A DNA stretch of 9,707 bases, taken from assembly GCA_011051475.1 (NCBI GenBank), contig DRLE01000163.1, positions 1 to 9,707 of the forward strand, in the 5' to 3' direction. The stretch comes from Gammaproteobacteria bacterium. GTDB taxonomy: Bacteria; Pseudomonadota; Gammaproteobacteria; SZUA-229. Shown here one piece after another: positions 1 to 6,349 of this stretch; positions within the stretch are counted from its first letter, which is position 1, and the number at the start of each line of letters is the position of its first letter. The position numbers and the translations under genes are program-made. The notes below the pieces were generated by a model. The model was not told the origin of the DNA. It saw nothing but the letters and a program-made list of their open reading frames with translations, and searched no databases.

Positions 1-2
1 AA

Positions 3-95
3 GTTATAAGTTAAGTTGCCCGTTTTTCCCATGCTTTGTGAATGGTTATTGTTTCATTAACGACAAACTTAAAGCCTTTAACTTACACTTATAAC
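3..95. repeat. AT-rich imperfect inverted repeat at window start
   Basis: Positions 3-17 (GTTATAAGTTAAGTT) and the reverse complement of 80-95 (GTTATAAGTGTAAGTT) match except for one inserted base, so the two arms could pair around a loop of about 62 nt. The sequence between them has no supported gene. It could be the promoter or terminator region of a gene left of the window, or an eroded fold-back element. The left end is only 2 nt from the window edge, so the true extent is unknown. Confidence 0.4.
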
Positions 96-98
96 CAG

Positions 99-361
99 GG
101 CCTGTTAACACTAAATCAATAGGCTCTGTTACACCAGAAAAAGCGCCAATCAAGGCGCGAGGAGTGAAGTTTGGTTACGCCAAATAAGCGACGAGCAACG
201 AAAAGTGGCGTTTTTTCTGGCGTAACCCGGAGGGCTGAGCCGCTTTTTCCGCCCAGCCGCGTTATCATTCGCTCATGTAGAATGACTACACATCGCTCAT
301 TCTGCCTTGCTGGACTAAAAAAGCGGCTCAGCAGAGCCTATTGATTTAGTGTTAACAGGCC
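99..361. mobile_element. 263-bp MITE-like fold-back element with 30-bp perfect terminal inverted repeats
   Basis: The ends 99-128 and 332-361 are perfect inverted repeats starting GGCCTGTTAACACTAA. The symmetry extends 2 bp further out (97-128 with 332-363) because of the flanking bases. The flanks are CCAG (95-98) and CTAG (362-365), which look like a YTAR target duplication with one later change. Two further inverted repeats lie inside: 128-147 with 207-226 (20 nt, two mismatches) and 234-248 with 318-332 (15 nt, perfect). A small TGTAG/CTACA hairpin at 276-290 sits inside the second. The single strand can therefore fold as a three-way junction. No transposase or other gene lies inside, so movement would need a transposase in trans. 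Confidence 0.82.
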
Positions 362-385
362 CTAGTTCATCGGCCCGTCTCGGGT

Positions 386-391
386 TAAAAT
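386..391 (+). promoter_or_regulatory. Possible -10 element upstream of the Pcm-like gene
   Basis: TAAAAT lies about 25 nt before the start codon at 416 and resembles a sigma-70 -10 hexamer. The region one spacer upstream (around 363-368) falls on the junction with the fold-back element and is a poor -35 match. If real, the promoter may have been reshaped by the insertion. Weak call based on one hexamer. Confidence 0.22.
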
Positions 392-415
392 GCGTCATTC
401 CTGAACAAGCCGAGA

Positions 416-1084
416 ATGTCTATGGACTTCGAAAAAGCCCGATTAAACATGGTTGAACAGCAGGTGCGCCCATGGGATGTGCTTAATCCCCGCGTGCTTG
501 ATGTGCTCAATGAGATTCCACGTGAGCTGTTCACCCCGGAGGAATACCGCAATCTGGCCTATGTTGACACGCCGATTCCCCTGGGCAGCTATGAAGACCA
601 TGAAGTCAATATGGTGCAACCCAATATCGAAGGTCGCATCCTGCAGGCTCTTGACGTACAGGAAGACGACCTGGTGCTGGAAATCGGCACCGGCAGCGGT
701 TACCTCACCGCCTGCCTGGCAAAACTCGGCCGCCACGTCGACAGTGTCGACATCAACGAAACATTTACCGAAATGGCGAAAAAAAACCTGCAGACTCTGG
801 ACATTAACAATGTCAATCTGTCTACCGGCGATGCCGCAAAGGGCTGGGACCAGAAGCCGTATTACGATGTCATCGCCATTACCGCTGCCATGAAAACCAT
901 ACCCGGCAGTTACAAAAAACTGCTGCGCCCCGGCGGCCGCCTGTTTGTGGTCACCGGCGAGCCACCGGTAATGACCGCACAGCTGGTCACCCGTACCGGC
1001 AAGAACAGCTGGAAGGTCGAAGACCTGTTTGAAACCTGCATCGAACCGATCATTGAACCCGAAAAACCGACATTCAGTTTCTAG
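416..1084 (+). CDS. Protein-L-isoaspartate O-methyltransferase-like protein (divergent Pcm paralogue)
   Basis: A 222-residue SAM-dependent methyltransferase of the PCMT family, predicted cytosolic. The SAM-binding motif I is LEIGTGSGYLTA (residues 88-99), followed by an acidic residue at the end of the next strand (VDI, D112), GDA at 138-140 and LLRPGGRLF at 169-177. Length is close to classical Pcm (about 208). Canonical Pcm has an ISQP-type motif with a Ser/Thr ahead of the SAM fold. Here the equivalent is MVQP (66-69), with Val in place of Ser. This is seen in a Pcm-like subfamily whose substrate is not established, so repair of isoaspartate should not be assumed. The start is ATG 416; a second in-frame ATG at 422 is possible, and neither has a strong Shine-Dalgarno. 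The TAG stop lies within a CTAG target site occupied by the next element. Confidence 0.88.
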   Translation: MSMDFEKARLNMVEQQVRPWDVLNPRVLDVLNEIPRELFTPEEYRNLAYVDTPIPLGSYEDHEVNMVQPNIEGRILQALDVQEDDLVLEIGTGSGYLTACLAKLGRHVDSVDINETFTEMAKKNLQTLDINNVNLSTGDAAKGWDQKPYYDVIAITAAMKTIPGSYKKLLRPGGRLFVVTGEPPVMTAQLVTRTGKNSWKVEDLFETCIEPIIEPEKPTFSF

Positions 1085-1242
1085 GGAACCTCTGAATAAT
1101 TCTGAATGAAGCAGATTGTGTACAGCTTATGTGAGAACAAGGCAAAGTTAGCAGCGAATAGCTGGCTATTTGCAAGAACTTTAACGCCGTTATCGCATAA
1201 GCTGTACACAATATGCGATTTCACGAGTTTTTCAGAGGTTCC
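1085..1242. mobile_element. 158-bp MITE-like fold-back element inserted between methyltransferase and rhodanese genes
   Basis: The termini are GGAACCTCTGAA and its inverted copy TTCAGAGGTTCC, flanked on both sides by CTAG (1081-1084 and 1243-1246), a perfect 4-bp target duplication. Further inside, 1115-1131 and 1196-1212 are a perfect 17-bp inverted repeat (ATTGTGTACAGCTTATG). Near the centre AAAGTT/AACTTT (1144-1149, 1177-1182) and AATAGC/GCTATT around a TG loop (1157-1170) pair, so almost the whole element folds into one long hairpin. No gene is encoded. YTAR duplications are characteristic of the IS5 subgroup of the IS5 family, so that kind of transposase is the likely mobiliser (inference). 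Confidence 0.85.
1234..1238 (+). promoter_or_regulatory. Shine-Dalgarno-like AGAGG supplied by the element's right terminus
   Basis: AGAGG in the right terminal repeat ends 10 nt before the rhodanese ATG at 1249, a tolerable spacing. No other purine-rich site lies closer. The site belongs to the inserted element, so the native gene would have used something else, probably coupling to the preceding stop codon. Confidence 0.35.
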
Positions 1243-1248
1243 CTAGTT

Positions 1249-1569
1249 ATGCAGGAAATGAATGCGCAGGAACTCAGGGCGCATCTCGACAGCTGTGACG
1301 AACCGCCTCTGCTGCTTGACGTGCGTCAGCCGTGGGAGTTTGACATCTGTAAAATCGAAAACAGCCTGCTTGTTCCCATGTCGCAGATTCCATCAAAAAT
1401 CGAATCATTAGACAGGACACGTGAAATTGTGGTTATCTGTCATCACGGTATCCGCAGCCGCAGTGTCGGCCACTACCTGGAACATGCGGGCTTCACCCAG
1501 ATTATCAACCTGTCCGGTGGTATCGAGCAATGGGCAAGAACGGTTGATAAAAACATGACGACCTATTAA
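1249..1569 (+). CDS. Single-domain rhodanese (sulfurtransferase)
   Basis: A 106-residue single-domain rhodanese, predicted cytosolic. It shows the LLDVRQPWEF motif of the N-terminal half and the active-site loop CHHGIRS, with the persulfide-forming Cys followed by the six-residue loop ending in R-S. The C-terminal NLSGGIEQWA motif completes the fold. Such proteins carry sulfane sulfur as Cys-SSH for donors such as thiosulfate or for sulfur-trafficking partners; the partner here is unknown. An open frame extends upstream to ATG 1213, but those 12 codons are the right end of the fold-back element, so ATG 1249 (or 1258) is the native start. Before that insertion the gene would have begun 2 nt after the methyltransferase stop, indicating an ancestral tight operon. 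tolC follows after about 32 nt. Confidence 0.88.
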   Translation: MQEMNAQELRAHLDSCDEPPLLLDVRQPWEFDICKIENSLLVPMSQIPSKIESLDRTREIVVICHHGIRSRSVGHYLEHAGFTQIINLSGGIEQWARTVDKNMTTY

Positions 1570-1601
1570 CCCGAAAACACCAATATTTGAATCGACTAGC
1601 C

Positions 1602-2963
1602 ATGAAACTGAAAAAACTTATACTGACGCTCGGCCTTTGCAGCATAACCGCGAATGTTTCTGCGCTTGATCTGAAGGAAGCGCTGGAACGCGCCAAACAA
1701 TACGACACTACCTTCCAGGCAGCCTATGCCGCCTACCTGGCTGCAAGCGAAGCGGCCAACCTGACCACGGCGCCGGTACTGCCACAGGTGGGCCTGAGCG
1801 CCTTTGCCCAGCGTGGTAAAACCGAGAATGATCGCTCCGGTGTCACCACCAAGTCCGACAATAATCGTGATGGTTATTCACTGAACGTCAACCAGGTTAT
1901 CTTCGATAAAACAAAGTTCGACAATATGCATCAGGGAGATGCTCTGGTTGCCAAGGCTGCCGCCGACCTGGAAGTGGCCAAACAGGACACCATCCTCCGT
2001 GTTACCTCGGCCTACTTTGATGTACTGGCCGCCATGGACACGCTGGAAACCTCTACCGCCGAGAAAAAAGCCATCGGCAAGCAACTGGAACAAAGCAAGG
2101 AACGTTTCAAGGTCGGACTCTCCGCCATCACCGACGTCAAGGAGCAGCAGGCCAGTTACGATGTTGCCGTGGCCAATGAGATTATCGCCATCAACGACCT
2201 CTCCAACAAGCGCGAGGCCCTGCAGGTGATTATTAATATGTACCCGGAACACCTGGAAGTGGTCAGCGATGATATACCGCTGGCCATTCCCGAACCCCTG
2301 GATATCGAAGCCTGGCAGAATATGTCGCTGCAGGGCAATTACAGCCTGCTGTCGGCAAAATACTCGGTGGATGCCGCCGAATACGCCTACAAAAGCAGCA
2401 AGGGCGGGCACTACCCCACCCTCAGCCTGAGTGCCTCCTATGACGTGGTGAACTCGGATGAACGCACGTTCTCCGGTGCATTTACCCTGCCTGCCAATGA
2501 GAACACCGACAAAACCTTACTGCTGTCACTGAACGTGCCGCTCTACCAGGGTGGTTTTGTCAGCTCAACCGTACGCCAGAAATTCTCCGAGCTCGATCGC
2601 GCCAAGGCTCTGCATGAACAGGAAAGACGCCGCACCATGGCGCTGGCGCGCAGCGCCTTTCTCAGCGTCAAGTCCGACATCGCCACCGTGAAAGCGCGCA
2701 AACAGGCGCTGATATCCACCCAGGCATCCCTCGACGCCACCATGGCCGGTTATGATGCCGGCACCCGTACCAGTGTCGACGTACTGCTGGCGCAGCGCCT
2801 GCTCTACAGCAGCCAGCGTGACTACTATCTGGCGCGCTATACCTACCTGACCGACAGCCTGCGACTGAAACAGGTTGCCGGCAGCCTGTCCGAATCCGAT
2901 ATCGATAAAATCAACGAATGGCTGCAGCCGGACGACAAACCCGAGCAGACCATAATGCCCTGA
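1602..2963 (+). CDS. tolC: TolC-family outer membrane channel protein
   Basis: A 453-residue TolC-type outer membrane efflux protein, which forms a trimeric beta-barrel and periplasmic alpha-helical tunnel for tripartite efflux pumps and type I secretion. The first 21 residues are a signal peptide: basic MKLKK, a hydrophobic core and the cleavage site VSA before LDLKEAL. The mature start LDLKEALERAKQYD is typical of the family. Two outer-membrane-efflux repeats follow: the first with FDKTKFDNMHQGDALVAKAA and an ERFKVGLSAITDV segment, the second with LNVPLYQGGFVSSTVRQ and YDAGTRTSVDVLLAQR, the usual G-x-x-x-x-x-D-V/L-L signatures. It is somewhat shorter than E. coli TolC (493). ATG 1602 is preferred over an in-frame TTG at 1587 because it gives a clean signal peptide; neither has a good Shine-Dalgarno. 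No inner-membrane pump or adaptor genes are adjacent. Confidence 0.92.
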   Translation: MKLKKLILTLGLCSITANVSALDLKEALERAKQYDTTFQAAYAAYLAASEAANLTTAPVLPQVGLSAFAQRGKTENDRSGVTTKSDNNRDGYSLNVNQVIFDKTKFDNMHQGDALVAKAAADLEVAKQDTILRVTSAYFDVLAAMDTLETSTAEKKAIGKQLEQSKERFKVGLSAITDVKEQQASYDVAVANEIIAINDLSNKREALQVIINMYPEHLEVVSDDIPLAIPEPLDIEAWQNMSLQGNYSLLSAKYSVDAAEYAYKSSKGGHYPTLSLSASYDVVNSDERTFSGAFTLPANENTDKTLLLSLNVPLYQGGFVSSTVRQKFSELDRAKALHEQERRRTMALARSAFLSVKSDIATVKARKQALISTQASLDATMAGYDAGTRTSVDVLLAQRLLYSSQRDYYLARYTYLTDSLRLKQVAGSLSESDIDKINEWLQPDDKPEQTIMP

Positions 2964-3008
2964 TCGAGTTTCAGCCAGCGGCAGCGCAGTACACAGGTCA
3001 ATCCAGCC

Positions 3009-3953
3009 TTGAAACATGATACCGACAAAAGCCGGTCGCTCAGCAACTTCCTGGCTCCCCGCTACTGGCCTACCTGGCTGGGCGTCGGTCTGTTGCGCGC
3101 CAGCGCCCTGCTGCCGCTGCGTTTCTGGTACCGACCCGGCGCCGCACTGGGCCTGCTGGCTTATTACCTGCTGACTTCCCGCCGTCGTGTGGCCATGGTC
3201 AATCTCCGACAGGCCTTTCCCGATTATTCCGAGGCGCAGCTCGAACAGCTGTGCCGGCAGTCCTTTAAAAGCGTGGGTATATCCGTGTTTGAGATGGCCG
3301 CCGCCTGGTTCAAACCCCATGACAAACTGCTCAGACTTTGCCGGATAGAGGGCCAGGAACACCTGCAGGCGGCCATGGCAGACAACCGTGGCGCACTGCT
3401 GCTGACCGGGCATTTTTCCACCCTGGAACTGGGCGCGCTGTTTATCGGCAGCGTCGCCCCCAAATACAACGGGGTTTACAAGCCTGCACATAATCCGTTG
3501 TTTAACGCCGTTATGGTGCACGGCAGGGAAAAAATGGGCAACAAACTGATTGAAACCCGGGATGTTCGCTCGATTATCCGCGGCCTGAAAAACGGCCATG
3601 CCACCTGGTTCGGCCCCGACCAGGATTTCGCCGATCAGGATATCGTTTTTACGCCTTTTCTTGGCGGCACCGCGTCCACCCTGACGGCCACCGCCAAACT
3701 GGCCCGCATGACCGGCTGCGCCGTGGTGCCGTTTTATCCCGAACGACTGGAAAACGGCAAAGGCTACCGCCTGCATATACTGCCGGCGCTGGAAAACTTT
3801 CCCGGCGACGATATCGAGGCCGACAGCGCCCGCGTCAATAAAACCATCGAGGAAATGGTCTACCGCCTGCCTCAGCAGTACCTGTGGTCGCACAAACGCT
3901 TTAAAACCCAGTCCGACCGCAGCACCAATATTTACGCGGGCAAAGCCAAGTGA
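3009..3953 (+). CDS. lpxL: Lipid A biosynthesis acyltransferase, LpxL/HtrB type
   Basis: A 314-residue member of the LpxL/LpxM (HtrB/MsbB) lysophospholipid acyltransferase family, close in length to E. coli LpxL (306). It opens with LAPRYWPTWLGVGLLR and a hydrophobic segment (about 23-55) that anchors it to the inner membrane. The catalytic H-x4-E motif is HFSTLE (H135, E140). Further family signatures are GPDQDFADQD, FTPFLGG and the terminal LWSHKRFK. It transfers a secondary acyl chain from acyl-ACP to Kdo-lipid A precursor on the cytoplasmic face. The only sensible start is TTG 3009, since the first in-frame ATG would remove about 60 conserved residues; AGG lies 11 nt upstream. It overlaps waaA by 4 nt (GTGA), so the two are probably translationally coupled. 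Whether it adds the LpxL or another acyl chain cannot be read from sequence. Confidence 0.9.
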   Translation: MKHDTDKSRSLSNFLAPRYWPTWLGVGLLRASALLPLRFWYRPGAALGLLAYYLLTSRRRVAMVNLRQAFPDYSEAQLEQLCRQSFKSVGISVFEMAAAWFKPHDKLLRLCRIEGQEHLQAAMADNRGALLLTGHFSTLELGALFIGSVAPKYNGVYKPAHNPLFNAVMVHGREKMGNKLIETRDVRSIIRGLKNGHATWFGPDQDFADQDIVFTPFLGGTASTLTATAKLARMTGCAVVPFYPERLENGKGYRLHILPALENFPGDDIEADSARVNKTIEEMVYRLPQQYLWSHKRFKTQSDRSTNIYAGKAK

Positions 3954-5269
3954 TTGCATACCGGCTACTGATCATTATCCTGAGCCCCCTGCTGATCGGG
4001 CATATTACCTGGCTGGCGATCAAAAACCGTCAGCTGCGCTATTTTCTGCAGCGCAGCGGCCTGTCCTGCCATCGACTGCCAAGAGCCGCACTGTGGTTTC
4101 ACTGCGCATCGGTCGGCGAGGTCATTACCCTGATGCCTCTGCTGCACAGCCTGCGCAGACAACAGCCCGAACAGGCCTTCGTGATTACCACCAACACCGT
4201 TACCGGCGCACGCGTTGTGAGAAACCAGGACCTGCCGTTGCTATTTCATCATTATCTGCCCTTTGACTGGCGCTTCGGCCTCAGGCGCTTCCTGAGAAAG
4301 AACCGCCCGGCGGCCCTTTTCGTCATGGAGACTGAAATCTGGCCCAATCTGTTTGCACTGTGCCACCAGCGCAAGGTAGCGGTCAGTATTATCAATGCCC
4401 GCCTTTCCAGCAAAACCCTGGGCGCCGGCAGATGGATAAAATCACTGCTGCGAAACGTCCTGCAGAATGTCGACACGATTTATGCCCGCTCCGAGGAAGA
4501 CGCGGAAAAATACCGGGCACTGGGCGCGCCTGCCGGGCATATTGAAACCACCGGCAATCTGAAACTGACCACCGCCATGCCGCCGGCTACTGACACGGAC
4601 GACAAAGGCCGGCAGAACGAAACGGATATGAAAGACAGGGGCCTGCCGCTTATCCAGCGTGACTACGTCCTGCTCTGTTCAACACATGCCGACGAGGAAA
4701 AACAGATTGCTGCTATCTGGCGGCAACTGCGCCGCCCCGAGCTGCTGCTTATCGCACCCCGCCATCCGGAACGTAGCGGCACCATTGTGCGGCAACTGGC
4801 CCGGCTGATACCGGAATCACGAATCAGCATGCGCAGCAGAAACCAGACGGTGGATGATAATACCGATATTTTCCTGCTGGACAGCATCGGCGAGCTGGGA
4901 TTTTATTTCCAGCGGGCAAAGCTGGTTATTATGGGCGGCTCCTTCGTGCCCGTCGGCGGTCACAATATTCTGGAACCGGCGGCCCATTACCGCGCCATTA
5001 TTACCGGCCCCTATATGGAAAACTTTCACGAAGAGCTTGAACTGATGCTGGAAAACGACGCCATCATCCAGCTACCCTCGCTGGACTCACTGGCTGAAAC
5101 CCTGCCCCGTCTGCTTAACGATGATAGTGAGCGCGAGCGGCTGGAAAACAACAGCAGAAAGTTGCGACATAATATTGAAGACGTGCTGGAGGCTTATACA
5201 CAGGTTATAGAAACAACTTTATCCGCGAACAGCATGATGGAAAAACGGGTGAGCAAAGCTGATATTTGA
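3950..5269 (+). CDS. waaA: 3-deoxy-D-manno-octulosonic acid (Kdo) transferase
   Basis: WaaA/KdtA, 439 residues (E. coli about 425), the inner-membrane GT30 enzyme that moves Kdo from CMP-Kdo to lipid A precursor. One N-terminal membrane anchor (about 3-22) precedes the first GT-B domain, whose SVGE motif (54-57) contains the presumed catalytic Glu (E57, equivalent to Glu31 of the Aquifex enzyme). METEIWPN (126-133) is a hallmark. The second domain has STHADEE (244-250), APRHPER (269-275) and the donor-binding GGSFVPVGGHNILEPA (329-344). Between the domains, residues 211-232 form a polar, charged insert. The start is GTG 3950, overlapping the acyltransferase stop. A neighbouring Kdo kinase gene suggests that this WaaA adds a single Kdo (inference; sequence alone does not settle mono- versus bifunctionality). 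Confidence 0.95.
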   Translation: MIAYRLLIIILSPLLIGHITWLAIKNRQLRYFLQRSGLSCHRLPRAALWFHCASVGEVITLMPLLHSLRRQQPEQAFVITTNTVTGARVVRNQDLPLLFHHYLPFDWRFGLRRFLRKNRPAALFVMETEIWPNLFALCHQRKVAVSIINARLSSKTLGAGRWIKSLLRNVLQNVDTIYARSEEDAEKYRALGAPAGHIETTGNLKLTTAMPPATDTDDKGRQNETDMKDRGLPLIQRDYVLLCSTHADEEKQIAAIWRQLRRPELLLIAPRHPERSGTIVRQLARLIPESRISMRSRNQTVDDNTDIFLLDSIGELGFYFQRAKLVIMGGSFVPVGGHNILEPAAHYRAIITGPYMENFHEELELMLENDAIIQLPSLDSLAETLPRLLNDDSERERLENNSRKLRHNIEDVLEAYTQVIETTLSANSMMEKRVSKADI

Positions 5270-5312
5270 GGCTTGTTTGCGGATTCGCCCACAGCACACA
5301 GAATGATTATAA

Positions 5313-5334
5313 CGACTGCAGGTCGCCTCTTTTT
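5313..5334 (+). terminator. Weak possible terminator after waaA
   Basis: CGAC (5313-5316) and GTCG (5322-5325) can form a 4-bp stem over a 5-nt loop, followed by CCTCTTTTT. The stem is too short for a confident intrinsic terminator. The larger fold-back element just downstream (5353-5502) is a better candidate for stopping transcription. Confidence 0.2.
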
Positions 5335-5352
5335 CCCCTCGTAATATATTAG

Positions 5353-5502
5353 GGAACATCTGAATAATGTCATTTTGAGCGGAACGAAGTGGAGTCGAAA
5401 AATCTTATGCTCCGTAACTCGCTGATCGCACAGTGGTAAAAGATCCTTCGACTTCGCTACGCTGCGCTCTGGATGACAAAATCGTTATTAATCAGAGGTT
5501 CC
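5353..5502. mobile_element. 150-bp MITE-like fold-back element between converging waaA and kdkA
   Basis: The left end is GGAACATCTGAATAAT and the right end, read inward on the other strand, is GGAACCTCTGATTAAT. TTAG flanks both sides (5349-5352, 5503-5506), a perfect YTAR-type duplication. Inside, both arms carry a GTCAT...GAGCG...GAAGT..TCGAA..ATCTT series, so the element folds back over most of its length. The termini match the element at 1085 but the core is unrelated. The core matches the element at 9608 in opposite orientation. It encodes nothing, and its long stem may act as a two-way transcription barrier between the converging genes. Flanking sequence in 5270-5584 shows no gene. Confidence 0.83.
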
Positions 5503-5537
5503 TTAGAGAAAATGAGCTTGAATCTGTAAATCTGTAG

Positions 5538-5561
5538 GCCGGCATAAGGTACGTTGCCGGC
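5538..5561. repeat. Small hairpin GCCGGCA/TGCCGGC downstream of kdkA
   Basis: GCCGGCA (5538-5544) and TGCCGGC (5555-5561) pair over a 10-nt loop. The hairpin lies about 24 nt beyond the kdkA stop on the minus strand, so it could be a terminator stem or mRNA 3' stabiliser. No T-run follows in the minus-strand direction, so an intrinsic terminator is not supported. Confidence 0.3.
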
Positions 5562-5584
5562 TTCACGCCCGCCACGGCAAACAA

Positions 5585-6349
5585 CTACCCCCCTCCCTTA
5601 TAACCTGCCAGCAAAGCCTGCCAGTTACCGGCACTGAAATTAAAGCCCTGCTGCAAACGTCTGAACTTGTTTAGTGAACGCTGCAGGCGCGCCAGATTGG
5701 CATCCCGCCAGTTACCGTCAGAGCGGATAGCGCTGTTGTCAAAATCAATCAGAAAAACCTCGCCTTTCTGACCCAGCAGGATGTTCCGCGCATTGAGGTC
5801 GGCATGGTATACCCCGGCATCATGAAACCGGCGGATGCAATATCCGACCGAGCGCCAGGCATCCGCATCCAGTGCCCTTTGCGAGAGAACATCGGACAGT
5901 GTCTGTACATCTTCGATTTCCTCGGTAACCAGGTCGGCGCGGTGAAACAGCAGGCCGCGTATGACCCGGGCTGCCACCGCTCGCGGAACCGGCAGTTCCA
6001 TATCCTGCATTTTCTTCAGCAGACGGTACTCTCTGAAAGCGCGGCTGTTTTCGCAGTTACGCCCGAAGTAAAGATCTTTCAACAAACGGGCGACCATGCC
6101 GCCGCGGTAATAATGTTTTAACACGCAGTTCATATCGCCACAGTGAAAGTACTGTACCCGTGCACGACCAATACCGCCACCTTCCCCGGCCGGCTTTTGC
6201 GCATGCTGTATAATTCCGGACCCGACCAGAAACAGCCGGCGCGGTTCTGCCCTGATTTCATCCGCTACCAGCTCAGCATCATATAAAATGCATTCGCTAT
6301 CGGCTTTATAAAAGGTAAACTGTCCGCTCAATGACGCCCCCGATGACAT
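5585..6349 (-). CDS. kdkA: 3-deoxy-D-manno-octulosonic acid (Kdo) kinase
   Basis: A 254-residue protein-kinase-like enzyme of the KdkA/InaA group, which uses ATP to phosphorylate Kdo (position 4 in characterised enzymes) on the Kdo-lipid A precursor at the cytoplasmic face. A glycine-rich segment GEGGGIGRARV (55-65) is followed by VLKHYYRGGMVARLL (76-90), with K78 the likely ATP-contacting lysine. ELPVPRAVAARV (118-129) and LLFHRADLVTEEI (133-145) are family hallmarks. The catalytic loop is HADLNARNIL (182-191) and the metal-binding motif is LIDFD (200-204). Characterised KdkA (H. influenzae) has about 241 residues. The start is ATG 6349, or possibly TTG 6331. The former overlaps the divergent glycosyltransferase start by 19 bp, so each gene's promoter must lie within the other's 5' coding sequence. 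It is encoded opposite to its pathway neighbours. Confidence 0.9.
   Translation of the reverse strand: MSSGASLSGQFTFYKADSECILYDAELVADEIRAEPRRLFLVGSGIIQHAQKPAGEGGGIGRARVQYFHCGDMNCVLKHYYRGGMVARLLKDLYFGRNCENSRAFREYRLLKKMQDMELPVPRAVAARVIRGLLFHRADLVTEEIEDVQTLSDVLSQRALDADAWRSVGYCIRRFHDAGVYHADLNARNILLGQKGEVFLIDFDNSAIRSDGNWRDANLARLQRSLNKFRRLQQGFNFSAGNWQALLAGYKGGG

Noticed and set aside
97..363. CRISPR-like or attachment-site reading of the repeats near the start
   Set aside because: The repeats are inverted rather than direct and do not recur with spacers; no integrase or tRNA is present. A fold-back element explains them.
1878..2411. 177-codon minus-strand open frame inside tolC
   Set aside because: Shadow frame with no domain and no initiation signals; tolC is unambiguous in the plus strand.
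2565..3959. 464-codon open frame on the minus strand, antisense to tolC and the acyltransferase gene
   Set aside because: It lies opposite two well-supported genes, has low-complexity Gly/Ala/Gln/Arg-rich composition and no recognisable domain. It is a shadow of GC-biased codons in the other strand.
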